Shown one piece after another: positions 1 through 12,128 of a stretch of 51,669 nucleotides of DNA. The number at the start of each line of letters is the position of its first letter. Position 1 is the first letter of the stretch. Below the pieces are notes generated by a model that was given only the letters and a program-made list of their open reading frames with translations, was not told where the DNA came from and searched no databases. Location of the stretch: NCBI GenBank assembly GCA_015680685.1, contig MNCI01008581.1:1-51669 (forward strand). The letters run 5' to 3'. Made by a program: the position numbers and the translations under genes. The stretch comes from Gnetum montanum (lineage: Eukaryota; Streptophyta; Gnetopsida; Gnetales; Gnetaceae).

Positions 1-1731
1 GCTTAAGTTTCTCCGCTTGGTTTTGCCTTTGTCACTACCTTGCTATACCTTAGACTCTTCTATGATTTTTAAGACTGTTTCTATTCTTGAGTCTAAGGAA
101 TCCCACATTTGGTCTACCTTAGCCGATACCTTGGTTGTTAACTTTTGGATCGGCATGGTTTTCCGATTCACCAACTCTTCGAGTGGTGACTCATCCTCCT
201 CATCACAGAATTTCACTCCCTTCTTGTGAAGGGAGGGATCACGGTTGTATTCTTCTGCACTTTTTCTCTTCCGTAGCTCACCCTCTTATTACGCTACTTG
301 TTCCAACAAACTTTCAACTTCATGGGCTCTCAGTTGGGAAAGTCTCCCTTGGGCATAAGTCCCAAGAGTTCTTCTCGTTTCATTTCTTAGCCCATCCACG
401 ATGTGGCGAAGTTGATCCTGCTTAGCATACCCATGGCCCGGGCAATGATGAAGCAATGTATAGTAATGGGCCATGGCAGCATCCAAGGGTTCATAAGCAC
501 CTTGTTTTCAGCCTTGGATCTGCTTACGCAAATTGGACACTCTGGAGTACGTTTGATATTTATTGTTGAATAATTCAAGCATCGTACTTCACCTCCTGAT
601 GGTTTCCAGTTCTAAGGACCAGTACCAGCTCTCTGCTTCTTTAGTGAGTGTCCTTGGGAACAACTTAAGCTTTTTCCACTCATTATCTATATTTTGCAAT
701 GCACAGGCATCGTGGAATGCCTGTAAATGATGTTGAGGATCAACATTATATCCCCCTTCAAAACGTGGGATATTATTTATGTCCAAATGCTTGATCCTGC
801 TGTCTTTTAAGTGCCTTGTGGGGATCCTAACTACCTCTGTGATATCGAGCATGCTTCGGGTTGCAAGTAGGGGTTCGTCATGATCATCTTTGTCATGACG
901 TTTGTGATGTCTTCGTGGTGGTTCCCTACTCTCCCTATGTCCTTGCCCTTGTCCTAGCTCCTCTCGACCTTCCTGTCGAGGTCTTTCATCTTCCTTACTT
1001 TTACCCTCTCCGTTATGCTCACAATGGTTGCGCCCAGATGTGGAAGGAGAGTGTGAATGATGAGATGAAGAAGAAGAGGAAGGGGATCCATCACCATGGC
1101 GATGTTTCTTACCTTCTCTTCGACTGCTTCGGCCCCAATCATTGTAACGATCTAAGTGTCCATCCTTAGTGTGATTGGTTGTTCCTGCCGTGAACAGTTG
1201 GTGCTCACGGGGATCAGAGCCTGTAGCATGTACAGTTGATTGAAGGCCCTGATGCCTAACCTCTTCACCATTGTGAGGAGGAGGAACATCATTTTCTAAG
1301 AAACCCATTGTGAGGGGTTCCTCATCTCCTATTTCACTAAGGACATGGGGGACCTTGCCCTTCAACAATGAATGTTGGTTCTCCTACCTTTTGTCCCGAA
1401 TACGTTGGGCATTTGTGGGATGATAATCCCTTGTGTCATAATCTTCCGCAACGTATTTAGCGAATAGCTCTTGCATGCCAATCTGTGCTAAGGTACGGAA
1501 AAGCATGTTAGGGACCGATTGATTCGGGGGTAACACGATGTTACCTTGCAAATCCCTCCATCGCAGTTGTTCGTCTTGGTGGAGAATAAAAGTAAAGTCA
1601 GGGACATACTCATCAGGATGAGTATATGTGACCTTAGATTGTTTAGGACATGGCTGGTCTCGGTTATGCGTGTGATGCTGACTGTCTTCTGTGTTATCCT
1701 TAGGTGAGTTGATTGTGTGAGAAGAAGCCAT
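1..1731 (-). pseudogene. gag of element A, interrupted by stops
   Basis: The Gag capsid protein would package element RNA. Reading starts at ATG 1731 and gives a serine/histidine-rich N-terminus followed by a conserved block (PDFTFILHQDEQLRW). An in-frame TAG at 1384-1386 breaks it, and the same frame continues to a TGA at 589-591. There element B has TGG (context LELE.IRR.STMLE), so the TGA is a nonsense change. Beyond it the retrotransposon-gag core continues (LDAAMAHYYTLLHHCPGHGY near 430-480), then a charged region (EEDESPLEELV near 170-220). The middle is Arg/His/Ser rich and low complexity. The gene is incomplete because the window edge cuts it, and it is non-coding in its present state. 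The assignment rests on side-by-side similarity to the gag of B. Confidence 0.82.
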
Positions 1732-1852
1732 TTTAATGGTGTACTGCTTACCGTAATTTATGTTCTTGATTAACTGATTAACTCGAAGGTTCGTTCAAGC
1801 TCACAACGATGTGAATGATATTCCTTATGTTCTAATTGGCGTAAAAACACTT

Positions 1853-1872
1853 GATCCCCGGCAACGGCGCCA
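1853..1872 (-). other. Primer binding site (tRNA-Asp) of element A
   Basis: The minus strand reads TGGCGCCGTTGCCGGGGATC one base inside the LTR. This is the exact complement of the 3' end of plant tRNA-Asp(GUC) as I know it, including the CCA end. It fixes the element's orientation and the inner LTR border. Confidence 0.9.
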
Positions 1873-1873
1873 A

Positions 1874-2742
1874 TGATGAGTGGCGAGGTACCCCTACACT
1901 CAACCATACGAAACGAGCGTAGCACGCGCGATCCGGTTGAACTCCGCAGACTAAATGCCTAAATGCCACAAGGAACACTTGGGGTTAATCGTTCGTTGTC
2001 TTCCCAGGCTTGCTTGTATGTGTCACGATGTATGGTTAAGCAAGTCTGAGGTATATGATTTTTTTTGGTATTTTTAGATTTATCTCCTATGCTAACGGTA
2101 AAGGGTTGAGAAACTAAAACTAACTCTAACTATAGCACTAAGTCCTAGCGTCAGCATCCGTTCCCACTTGCCGTACACACCCTGAATTGTGCAACTGTGG
2201 CTACCAAAGGCTAATCGTTAGTGGGATTACCACACATAACGCATGTGCTCGAAGTGGTCGTACTGAGGCACTTAACTAACCTAAGTGTGACTAGTAGCCG
2301 ATTCCTTAACTAGCCATACACATCCGGAGATGCTCGTAATCAAGTCGAACTCATGCCGCGTTACTAGGAAAGTAGTAAATAACATTAATTAAACCTATCC
2401 ATACACTGCAAGGTTTATCCACAAAGTTCGTCTTTATTGTCGTACACAACTTGCGTTTAGGTACAAAGCTGCTCGAATAAAGAACTGTTCACTTGGGGGA
2501 CTCCTACTGCGGGCACATGGAAAATATTCTATCTCTGGGGTGATCAATCCGCCAAAGCTTTGCTACTTTACGCCTATGATATCGAATGAGGGGAGTGTCG
2601 CCTCTTATTTATAGATTTGGCGGCAGACTGCGATATCATGTACGCGATACGCAGGGAAGGACGCGATATCGCATACGCAATATCGCAGGGGATGCGATAT
2701 CACGTACGCGATATTGTGGCTTGTGCAATCCGCGTCTCATCA
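1874..2742 (-). repeat. 5' LTR of element A
   Basis: This is an 869-bp LTR bounded by the inverted repeat TGATGAG...CTCATCA. The minus-strand order is U3 with palindromic GATATCGC motifs, TATA box (2607-2613), a polyadenylation-like AATAAAG (near 2431-2437), and the conserved end GTACCTCGCCACTCATCA next to the primer site. The reverse complement matches the solo LTR at 25035-25994 over its length, except for about 105 bp duplicated in the solo copy. Confidence 0.92.
2607..2742 (-). promoter_or_regulatory. U3 promoter of LTR A: TATA box and palindrome cluster
   Basis: On the minus strand, CTATAAATAAG (TATA core 2607-2613) is preceded by repeated near-palindromes GCGATATC / CGCGATAT / GCGTACGTGATATCGC between about 2626 and 2716. 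The same arrangement is better preserved in the solo LTR at 25035-25150. The promoter role is inferred from the position in U3 and from the TATA box. Confidence 0.65.
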
Positions 2743-4068
2743 CTTATGAGGGTGTTTTTGAATAAAGGCAAGACCAAAATCGTTGCTTACTTGAGAAGGA
2801 AGGTTTTTTAAGATTGGTTGTAAGGATGAAAACTCAAAAAAGGCATCCCTACAACCATTATGTTTTTTCTTTATACTTTCTTTTCATTGATCTATACTTA
2901 GAACTTTTAAAAAATATTATTATTCATTTTTTGGGGTCAAATACCCTTTCTTTTCTATTCTCACTTAAACTCTTATCGTTAAACACAAAACCTAGGCAAG
3001 TTATTATACTTTCATTGATGAAAGTTTTGACTTAGAGTGGGTGTGAATTTGGCATCCAACTTCCTTGTCATGAAATTTTTTCATAATAAACTTATAAAAT
3101 TTTCCTCAAAATTTTATTTGTAAATATTTAAATTGCATGTGGTTTTGTTATTTATGAAAAAAATAAATTTTTAAAATATAACCAGAAACTAAAATTTCCC
3201 AAATCTTCAAATCTCTACTAAAGTAAAATTTAATCCCCAAATTTCTACTTTATTTTCTATTTCATCCACCGTACTTGCTATTAATATTAGACAAGACTAC
3301 ATTTATGTTCTATTAAAACTATATACAAGTAATACAATAAAAAAGAATGATGTAAGTGCTTCGAATTTTTTATTCAAATAGTAAATTAAAGATCCATAAC
3401 CGAGTTAAAAAAAATTTATTCAAATGATAAATCAAAGATCGATTACCCAGTAAAGAAAGACTTGCCTAATTTCAAAAAAGATAAACCATTATGTATTAAC
3501 GCTATTAAAAATATCCTCGGTTATTTTCAAATGATCAAAACTTTAATGACGTATTACCCAAAATTGTAAAAGTTACCCAACATTGCATAGAACTAGCTCT
3601 TAGTTCTATTAAAGGTTAATTGGTGTTTACACATCTAACAATGTAGTTAGGGTATCATCCTTCTTATGCGCATTTTGACTCTTTTATTCCTGATCAAAGA
3701 CAAGGCATTGACTTTGTAACAACTTCATCAAATGAGGGGAAAAAAACTTTAATATGGTAGTATTAACATACAATGTTTTTCTACGTCTTAAACTTTTCAT
3801 GGGAAAGAGAAAAGCAAGCATAACTAATGACTTTTCTTAGCAAAGCCAATAAGAAGAATTTGAAATAGATGTCATCAAAGCTAGAGTGATTGCACCTCTT
3901 AAGAAACAAATACAAATAGTGATTTTGGGGTGGGGAAGGGAAGGAGTGTGAGGAAGGGTGTTAGAACCTTAAAATAATTGTAATATAGGTACACTTAAGA
4001 TAACTAGTTCAATTAAAACTTTATAGCTCAGCATTGCCAAATAAAATATCAAAAATCTTATCTTGTTG
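2743..4068. other. AT-rich intergenic DNA, no gene seen
   Basis: The stretch is AT-rich with stops in all frames. I see no conserved coding pattern, RNA gene or element ends. The host DNA flanking element A begins here. Confidence 0.6.
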
Positions 4069-4137
4069 AATATACACAATCATATGGCATGAATATACAC
4101 AATCATATGGCATGAATATACACAATCATATGGCATG
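4069..4137. repeat. Three perfect tandem copies of a 23-bp unit
   Basis: The units 4069-4091, 4092-4114 and 4115-4137 are identical; each begins AATATACACAATC and ends ATGGCATG. This is a short minisatellite about 0.8 kb upstream of the PGDH start. I see no function in it. Confidence 0.95.
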
Positions 4138-4559
4138 GTGGACCTTTGTATAAATCGTAATCACCTGGTATCATAAGTGTTAATAAATAACATGTTAGAA
4201 AACATTTCCAAAGATTTTTAAAATCCACAATATCCCTGGGACAATTTTTTTTAACAAAATAAAAATAGCATGAAACTACACCGGTCAGAAGCAACAAAAC
4301 CAAGGAAAAAGACAAAGACATGATGGAAATACTGGAAGCTAGACAACTGAAACGCAAGGAAATGATTCACGCGAAGAAGGGCAAGTAAAACACACACAAA
4401 CAAACAAACCACCAAACAAGAAAAAGATACTTTTCTACCAACCCCGCCAACCTTCCTACCGTGGACGCAAACATTTGGCCCCCACTCAAAACCTGGACGC
4501 TGCCCCAAACTTCGAAACATACAAATCTACAGCATAACCATGTGCGCCCGGAAAAAGCA

Positions 4560-4946
4560 AAAGATGCGTGAGTGAGGCAGGCGGTTCATTCATAATTCCC
4601 GATTCTGGTTTTTAAATTCGCTTTGGCAGAACGCTATATTTTCTGTTCGTGTTTCTGTGTCTGTGTCAGGCGCGGCTGATAATCGCTTCCCAGTGCAGCG
4701 CGAAGTTTTAAGTGCGGCCGTCCTAACCGCAAATATTGCAGCGATATTTGACTTACCACGAGAGCAGCAGCCATGGAGAGGCCGCCTGTGATAAATACAG
4801 AAAAAAACTCTGCTCGCCGGCGGATACAAAAAGCCGTGCTGCAACATCAAATCCTGTAACACATTGTGACATCAACATATCACAACACCGAATATCTCTC
4901 TCTTCGTTTGCTGTGATTGTGTTGTTGCATCAGCATCAGCATCAGC
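4560..4946 (+). promoter_or_regulatory. Probable PGDH promoter and 5' UTR
   Basis: CpG content rises sharply here compared with the AT-rich DNA upstream. ATAAATAC at 4791-4798 is a weak TATA-like candidate. The leader ends in a (CATCAG)n repeat (about 4927-4949), and the start ATG at 4947 lies in its last unit. An in-frame TGA at 4914-4916 closes the frame upstream. No transcription start can be assigned from sequence alone. Confidence 0.45.
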
Positions 4947-7900
4947 ATGGAAGCAGTGCGAAGCATGCAGCAGCAGCAAGTTCAGCGCCCGGCGACGGCA
5001 CTCAATTGTTCGTCGGCCACGAGAAGGCCGGCCGTGATTCGGCCGCCTGGAAGCGCTAGGGTTTCATGCTCGCAGGCCGGATCCGCTGCCGTTTCGGCGT
5101 CCATGGCCGCCGGAGCGGCAGCGATTTTGAGGCTGAGGACGAGAAGATTGGCGAGTGCTGTGCGTGCTTCCGCGGCTTCCGCGGCCGTGGAGGCGAAGCC
5201 GACGGTTCTCGTGGCGGAGAAGCTCGGCGAGGCGGGACTGGCTCTGCTGCGTGAGTACGCAAACGTCGACTGCTCGTACGAGCTCAGCACGGAGGAGCTG
5301 TGCGCCAAGATCTCGCTCTGCGATGCTCTCATCGTGCGGAGCGGCACCAAGGTCACGCGCGACGTCTTCGAGGCCGCCCGCGGGCGCCTCCGCGTCGTAG
5401 GACGCGCCGGCGTCGGGATCGATAATGTGGACTTGCATGCTGCGACTGAGTTTGGTTGCCTTGTCGTCAACGCCCCCACCGCCAACACCGTCGCTGCCGC
5501 CGAGCACGCCGTCGCGCTCGTCTCCGCCATGGCCCGCAATGTCGCCCAGGCTAACTCGTCCATGAAGTCTGGTACGTGCTTGCGCTATTGATCTTTTTGC
5601 CTCCGCATCCTTTGCATGATTGTGCATTTGAGCAAGTTTCGTTTTCGGTTTGCGTTCTTATCTCCGTTTTAGAGCTGCAGTTTGTTTTTGTTTGTTTTGT
5701 CATTTGCCTTTTGTTATCAAGAATTTGCGGTTGGATTTGCTTTCGCATGATTCTGCCTTCGAACAAGTTTCGTTTTCGGTTTGCAGTCTCCTTTTAGAAG
5801 GAAGGATCTACTTTCTAGAACTGCAATTAGTGTTTGTTCTTTGTTTTTTCTTTTCGCTTTGCACTGTCGTTTTGGTAATTTGCGTCTAGATCTCCTTTTG
5901 CATGGTTCTGCTTTCGAATAGGTTCGGTTTCTCTTTACATTCTTTTTCGAAGGATCTCTGTTGTAGAACTAGTTTCCCCCACCTTTCAAATCCTCTTTTT
6001 CACTTTGTTCTCAAGAATTTGCGTTTTAGATTTACCTTTGCAGGATTCTTCCTTCGAAAGCGTTACGTTTTGCTTTTTGGACTGTTTTCGAAGAATGTTC
6101 GTTTTAGATTTCCAATTATTTTTATCTCCGTATTGTGTTAGAAGAATTTTCGTTCCAGATTTCCGGTCAGACCTTTCCACTGTCTTCTCCTTTTTTAAGA
6201 CCGTTCATTTTAGATGTGCGACTAGGATGATCTTCGTTTTGTCTATTTGCCGTCGCATTCGTGGTTTAAAGTCATTTTTTTAGCCCGCACTTCCTGTTTG
6301 CGTTCTTCGTCCTGCGGATTTCTTTTTTTTGCCTTTGTACCTCTCGTTTTGAGAAATTTTCGTTTTAGATTTGCTGTTAGTTTCTTTTTCGCTTTTCACT
6401 TTCTGTTTGAACAATTTTTAGTTTATATTTTCTGGTACATTGTTTTTTGAAATTGCCGTCTGGTTTGTTTTCAAGGAATCTTTGTTTTTCCTTTACAATT
6501 TTTATTAAGATTTTTTTTTTCAAAACCCTGACGCTTCCCTACTGCTAGATTGCCTACACACTTTTGGAATCTGCAGTTTTTCTGATATTTAGTTTAGAGA
6601 ATTATGAAATAACACACAGAAGCCGCCTTGGAGATCTTTAATCTTTATTGTTCGGCCAATCATTGATCTAGCAATCTTCAACCTAAATTCTCAATATCCA
6701 ACTAGTGATCTGCACATATGGCAACCGAGAGCAGATCTTGACATTTTTGTGTTGGTCGATTGATCATGGGAACTTGAAGAGGTCTGCACTTGGGATGGGA
6801 AACACCTGCAGACCATCAAAATCGGTCTTATATCATATTTTGATGTTGGATTCATCAATTTTGTCTTGTCATTCTGGTCAATCTGTATCTATGTAAGCAC
6901 AGATCTTAACTGGCAGAAGAGGTAGCCGTTGGAAGAGATTGGATTCATATTCTGTGCGTTGGACGAAAGCTTTTAACCGGCTTAAGTTTTGCAGGCAGAG
7001 TGCATTTTTATTTAAGTTTGCCCTAAACTGTCAGCTGTCAGGTGTCAACACTATATGCGTCATATTGTAACATTCTTTATTCAAGCTATCGGTCAAATCT
7101 ACAAAGATTTCGTGCTTCACAATGCGTTTTAAAACTTTTACTTCCCTTTTTTTTTACTATGATTCTCATATCATTTCGATTCAATGGAATACATACGAGT
7201 CACAATTTTCTTTGTATCCGTCCACTCTGTTGCAATCTAACGATGCAACTTTTGTTGGATGCAGTATTTCGCTAATATCTTTCTCATCCTCAGTCTTTTT
7301 TGATGTATCAATTGTTGATTTTTATCTCTAATCTTCCTGTAGTTTCTCTCTAATTAGGATTTTCCCCTGCAGAGTTATTGGTACCTGTCTATGTTATTGC
7401 TGTAAAAATTTTATCAGTAGCTTTCACAAAGAGTGGTATAGTTATGACAGGCACTGGAGTTTTTGGTCCCCCTAAAGTATAGTTGGCAAAGTTGCTCATA
7501 TTGTATGTCAAAAATCCTTCTTTTGATCTGGCTGGCTGAGCTTACCTGCTGATTTCTGAGCTTACATTTGTGTTCTGCTGGTCGTTGATCTTTGTGGCGT
7601 CTGGTTTGAAAATCCTAATTTCTGATCATTTAGATTGTTAGTGTTGATAATCTATTTCCCTTTTTGAAACTCGTCTGCAAAATTTTTATTTGAATAAATA
7701 CAATATATGTAAATTTTATTCTTAAACTAATACCATCATGTTAACTTAATAATGACAACCCTAATCTTTTGAACTTTCTCAAGTTTTGCCAATTTCCCTC
7801 TCAATACCAATTTTTTTGTGGCGGTTGCCTATTCAGGTTCTGATCTGATTTTTCTAAGCATTCATAATAGCATTGGTTCAATAGCATTAAAAGGGAAAAT

Positions 7901-10082
7901 CTTTTACTGTGAGGGACACTCGTTCTTAAACTGCTTCGTTATGAACCGGTAGTACTTTCATACCATTGTGATCCAATCGATCGAATACAATGCATTTGTT
8001 GTCATATTTCTTATGGTTTTGGATAATGGCCACTTCTCTTTCTTTTTTGTTTTCCTTTACAAGTTGTTTTGAGATGCTTTTGATCAAGGCTGCTCACTCA
8101 ACTGTGCCCTTGTTGTCAGGTAAGTGGCAACGTAACAAGTATGTGGGTGTTTCGCTGGTTGGGAAGACTCTTGCAGTTATGGGCTTTGGAAAGGTAGGAT
8201 CTGAAGTTGCAAGACGAGCCAAGGGATTGGGAATGCATGTTGTTGCACATGATCCATACGCACCTGCTGACAGAGCACATGCTATTGGTGTTGAGCTGGT
8301 ATCATTTGAGGAAGCTATCTCTGTTGCAGATTTTGTTTCACTACATATGCCTTTGACCCCCTCGACAGACAAAATTTTCAACAGCGCAACTTTTGCCAAA
8401 ATGAAGAAAGGAGTTCGGATTGTAAATGTTGCCAGGGGTGGTGTAATAGATGAGCATGCGTTGGTGAAGGCTCTTGACGATGGCATTGTTGCTCAGGCAT
8501 GCACCTTAACTTTTCACTGTTGTAATGAAACGTGCATAATGAGTTTTTATTTTAGGCCTGTTGGATTTGGGTTTGAACTAGTTTTATTTTCTGATGTTGT
8601 ATCTCTTTAGTTGATTTCTTTTCGACGTTGACCAGTTGTCATCAGAACTTTCTCTGCATTGTAAACCAGTTGTCTTTTATTATGCTCCATGTAGAGTTTC
8701 ATTTTGTTGTAATTACAAGCAGGCTGCACTGGATGTGTTTACCGAGGAGCCTCCCCAAAAGGATAATAAACTAGTACATCATGAGAAGGTTATAGTAACA
8801 CCTCACCTTGGAGCAAGTACAGTGGAAGCACAGGTATTTCTTGAAGTAATTAAATATATAAGAAAAAATATCAGTTTGTTTGGTCCAGAATATCATACCT
8901 CAGGCATGCTAGATTTCAGTTGAAATGCTTATTGTGTAACAATGAATGGAAAATAGACTTTATGAAATTTATGTTGCAGGAAGGTGTAGCTGTTGAAATT
9001 GCTGAGGCTGTTGTTGGGGCTTTGAAGGGCGAACTTGCAGCTACTGCTGTTAATGCTCCTATGGTTCCTGCTGAAGTAAGATGTCTTAGCTTGTTTCAGT
9101 TTCATTCAAGTTCTATACAGTTCAACATAGTAATTTATTTCTAGAAATTTCAAACTTTTGCCATTTGTTTATTTTTATATTTTTCACATCCTGCTAAGCG
9201 GGGCCTGGTAGGGTTTGTAGATAAGCAAAAGCCTAACTTCTTCAAGTGGCCGTTCCCATATCTGATGTAACTTTGGCACAATTTTGTTCCCATATCTGAT
9301 GTAACTTTGGCACAATTTTGTTCCCATATCTGATGTAACTTTGGCACAATTTTGAAGAAGGCAATTAAGCTAACGTATGGGCAACTTTTTCTATGTATTT
9401 GTTTTTCAAGGTTCTTGCAGAGCTGTCTCCATTTGTCACATTAGCAGAGAAGCTTGGAAGGCTTGCTGTTCAGCTAATTGCTGGAGGAAGCGGTGTTAAG
9501 TCAGTGAAGGTCACCTATGCTTCAGCGAGGAGTGGTGATGATTTGGACACAAGGGTCCTCCGAGCCATGATTACAAAAGGAATTATCGAACCTATTTCTA
9601 GCTCTTTTGTGAATCTAGTCAATGCCGACTTCATAGCAAAGCAAAGAGGCATGCGAATCAGTGAGGAAAGAGTGCTGCTTGATGGCTCTCCTCAAGAACC
9701 ACTGGATTCAATTCAGGTGCAAATAGCAAATGTTGAATCCAAATTTGCAAGTGCTATTTCGGAGAATGGATACATCCAAGTAGAAGGGAAAGTCAAAGAT
9801 GCTCTTCCTCATCTTTCAAAAGTGGGTGACTTCAGTGTGGATGTTAGTCTGGAAGGAAGTGTCATTCTTTGCCGACAAGTTGATCAACCAGGCATGATTG
9901 GAACTGTTGGAAGCATACTGGGAGAGGAAAACGTGAACGTCAACTTCATGAGCGTTGGAAGAATTGCTCCCAGAAAGAAAGCCATTATGGCAATTGGAGT
10001 AGACGAGGAACCAAGCACGGTGGCACTGAAGAGAATTGGTGAAGTTTCTGCAATCGAGGAGTTTGTCTACGTCAAGTTGTAA
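4947..10082 (+). CDS. PGDH: D-3-phosphoglycerate dehydrogenase, plastidial (5 exons, 626 aa)
   Basis: It oxidises 3-phosphoglycerate to 3-phosphohydroxypyruvate with NAD+, the first step of the phosphorylated serine pathway in plastids. The exons are 4947-5571, 8120-8496, 8723-8833, 8980-9075 and 9411-10082; all junctions keep frame and total 626 codons plus TAA. Residues 1-84 are Ala/Ser/Arg rich, like a transit peptide. The substrate-binding domain starts near 85 (PTVLVAEK) and contains [10 protein letters not shown] at 153-162. The Rossmann motif [10 protein letters not shown] starts at 230. By analogy with the E. coli enzyme the catalytic residues are Arg314 ([11 protein letters not shown]), Glu343 and His362 (TPHLGAST). 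An intervening domain follows, then a C-terminal ACT domain from about 553 ([13 protein letters not shown]), the usual place for regulation by serine or other amino acids. The length fits plant PGDH. Intron 2 is GC-AG. No inactivating lesion is visible, so the gene looks functional. Confidence 0.96.
5572..8119 (+). other. PGDH intron 1 (2548 bp), T-rich with degenerate repeats
   Basis: The intron runs from GTACGT to a ...TTGTCAG acceptor in phase 1 (codon GGT for Gly209 is split). The first 870 bp (5590-6440) are strongly T-rich on the sense strand. They contain recurring degenerate phrases such as TTCGTTTTCGGTTTGC (about 5637, 5767), GAATTTGCG...TAGATTTGC (about 5720, 6014) and CATGATT...TTCGAACAAG. 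The spacing is roughly 100-150 bp, which suggests an old tandem expansion. The rest (6440-8119) is AT-rich, and I see no gene in it. Confidence 0.8.
8497..8722 (+). other. PGDH intron 2, a GC-AG intron
   Basis: Exon 2 ends GTTGCTCAG and is followed by GCATGC. Exon 3 starts GCTGCACTGGAT after ...ACAAGCAG. Only this junction gives the conserved order GIVAQ-AALDVF of the family, and no nearby GT donor keeps the frame. The donor context CAG|GC is that of the minor GC-AG class of plant introns. Confidence 0.88.
9253..9354 (+). repeat. Three tandem copies of a 34-bp unit in PGDH intron 4
   Basis: The units 9253-9286, 9287-9320 and 9321-9354 are identical (TTCCCATATCTGATG... ending GGCACAATTTTG). 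They lie between the 9076 donor (GTAAGA) and the 9410 acceptor, so the protein is not affected. Copy number is likely to vary. Confidence 0.95.
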
Positions 10083-12128
10083 AGTACCTTGAACACTGAA
10101 TTCTTGTTATAATCTAGTAAAAGCGTGTTGGCTATGTTCTTTGTTTGATGAAAGCCCAGTTTTCCTTCCTAGGGTTTTCTTCCTTCTATCTTGAACTGGG
10201 TCATTGTTACAAGTTCAGCTTTGTTTTTCTCACAGTTATTACAATAAGGTGAGAGAATGGCAGGAGCTGCTGTTTTCTTTCGTATTTTGTCTTTTATTTC
10301 ATAAAAAATTCTCTTTTTAATTTGTATCACTTTATTTTTTGTTAGTGAGTGCTCTATGATTAACGCAGTTGGGATTTACTCATCATTTTAACTGATTATC
10401 TGGAGTCACAAAGTAATTTGTTGCAGAGCAATTCTCAAGATAATTTTTTATTTCGATTACGATGGTATATTCAAAACGGGTCTACGATGGAGCCTATTCC
10501 TTGAAATGCACCGAAAAAGAGGTTATTAAAATGAACATACCTTTTGGTTGCCTTCTGACTAAATTTAGCCGAACATATACTTGAAACTGAAATTTGTTAT
10601 TACTTGTTATGCTGCTTACGTTGGGTTCTTCACTTCTTCCTTTCTCAAAACACTTGTTTCTGAGACGCACTGTTGTTTTCAGTTGAAGAGGGTCCATATT
10701 CTTTTTGCGGAAACATTACTCGGACAAAACTGGGGGTTAACATTCCATGAATCACCATATTTTCTCCATTTGCTTTGTTACACAAGCTTTCCGTCTTGGT
10801 GTCTTTCAAATTAATTAACAATCTCAACGTGCACAAGTAACCGTCTTAATGACTTATATCTTTCTTTCTTAGTTCTTTTTACAACACTGCGTAGAGTAAT
10901 AGATTTCCAATCCTGCAACACAAAAATACTGGAAACAACCCTATGGGAACAGCTTGCTTTGCATTCCAAGAGCCAAGACAGGAATCCTATCCACTAGGTT
11001 GAACTTGACGAAAGCTTTGCTTTTGTAATTGGACCTTCCTTCTTCCTCTATTCGCTCTGATTATTGCTGTGCTATCGTAAACCATTTCTATGAGCAATTC
11101 TGCATACAGACAAAGCTGATGATGATGGGCAACTTACAGCCTTTTTGAGGGCAATTTGCAGAAGAGAGTTCTGAAATTCAGACGGAAATGAACAGGAAAA
11201 TACCAGGCAGCAACAACGTGCTCCAGTTATGCTCTAGTGATACTGCTGGACTAGGTGCAGTGGCAACCCAAGTTTGATCATTTTTGTCTCAGGATTACAA
11301 TTGAGTATACAAATGTAGGTAGAAATGGGACAGCATGAATGCAATAACTGCAATAACAAGAGAAGACGCTGAAATGCATAAATGGAACCAGTATGAATAC
11401 AATAATCGGATGAAACGAAGATGTCTGAGCATGGCCCAAACGCATGAGCCAGGCCCTGCGGAAAGAGATGGACGTGCAAATGTTTGACGTGGGGCCGTAG
11501 AAAGAGATTACTAAAATGAGAGTTTAGTTTTGTAAGAGAAGACTAGACGTGTCTACAGTTTAGATTTGTCCTCATTAACCTTAGTTGAATGAATGAAAGA
11601 AAAGAAACGAGAACCTAATTGTTTTGTTAGACGTGAGCGGTAGGGCAAAACATTTATACCCCTTTTGTCCTGAAGGGTAACACTTCTCGCAATGACAAAA
11701 CTATGAGCAACAATAGATTCCATCCATTTTTCTGGATATCTTTGGCTAATCTGTGGGGCTTCAAAGTTGCATGAGTTGCTTTTGTGAAGGTATTAATTAC
11801 AATTATGCAACTTGTAGTAAACAAATGGTTGTATGTATTTTCTTTTGCAATCTGTCTCAACAAAACATTATGGAAAACTATGGAAATGTCTAGAAATAGT
11901 TTCATTTCAGATCTGGTAAGGAATACTATCTCACATTCAGACTTTCAAACAATTAAAATAAGACTCAAGTGTTCAATAAAATAGGGAATAGAAACACACA
12001 ACATCAAAATCATGAGTCCATTTATGTTTTATATGTTTTATGAGAACGATGTAGCCATGAACTAAAGAGCATCTAGATAAATATGAGATTAATTATCAAT
12101 TTATTAGTGAGTTACACAAGCAAAACAT
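10083..12128. other. PGDH 3' UTR and intergenic DNA
   Basis: The first 200-300 bases are probably 3' UTR; ATAATCTAG (near 10110) and ACAATAAGG (near 10242) are possible polyadenylation elements. Beyond that I see no conserved reading frame, RNA gene or element end. Confidence 0.5.

Larger units (their letters stand above)
1..2742 (-). mobile_element. Element A: 5' end of a Ty3/gypsy retrotransposon, cut by the window edge
   Basis: The element reads on the minus strand: 5' LTR (1874-2742), tRNA-Asp primer site (1853-1872), then gag running to position 1. Its pol and 3' LTR would lie left of the window. The gag is clearly homologous to that of element B (13311-27398), and the LTR is the same family as the solo LTR at 25035-25994. 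The tRNA-Asp primer and absence of chromoviral features point to the Athila/Tat side of plant gypsy elements; that placement is an inference. The 5 bases next to the outer LTR end are CTTAT, but the matching target duplication lies outside the window. Confidence 0.88.

Noticed and set aside
4251-4520. Minus-strand 89-codon frame rich in Phe/Val/Leu that looks like a membrane protein.
   Set aside because: No start context, splice support or family similarity; composition explains the hydrophobicity.
4982-5627. Long minus-strand open frames (193 and 187 codons) opposite PGDH exon 1.
   Set aside because: They arise from the GC-rich codon usage of the true plus-strand exon, which carries the conserved PGDH protein.
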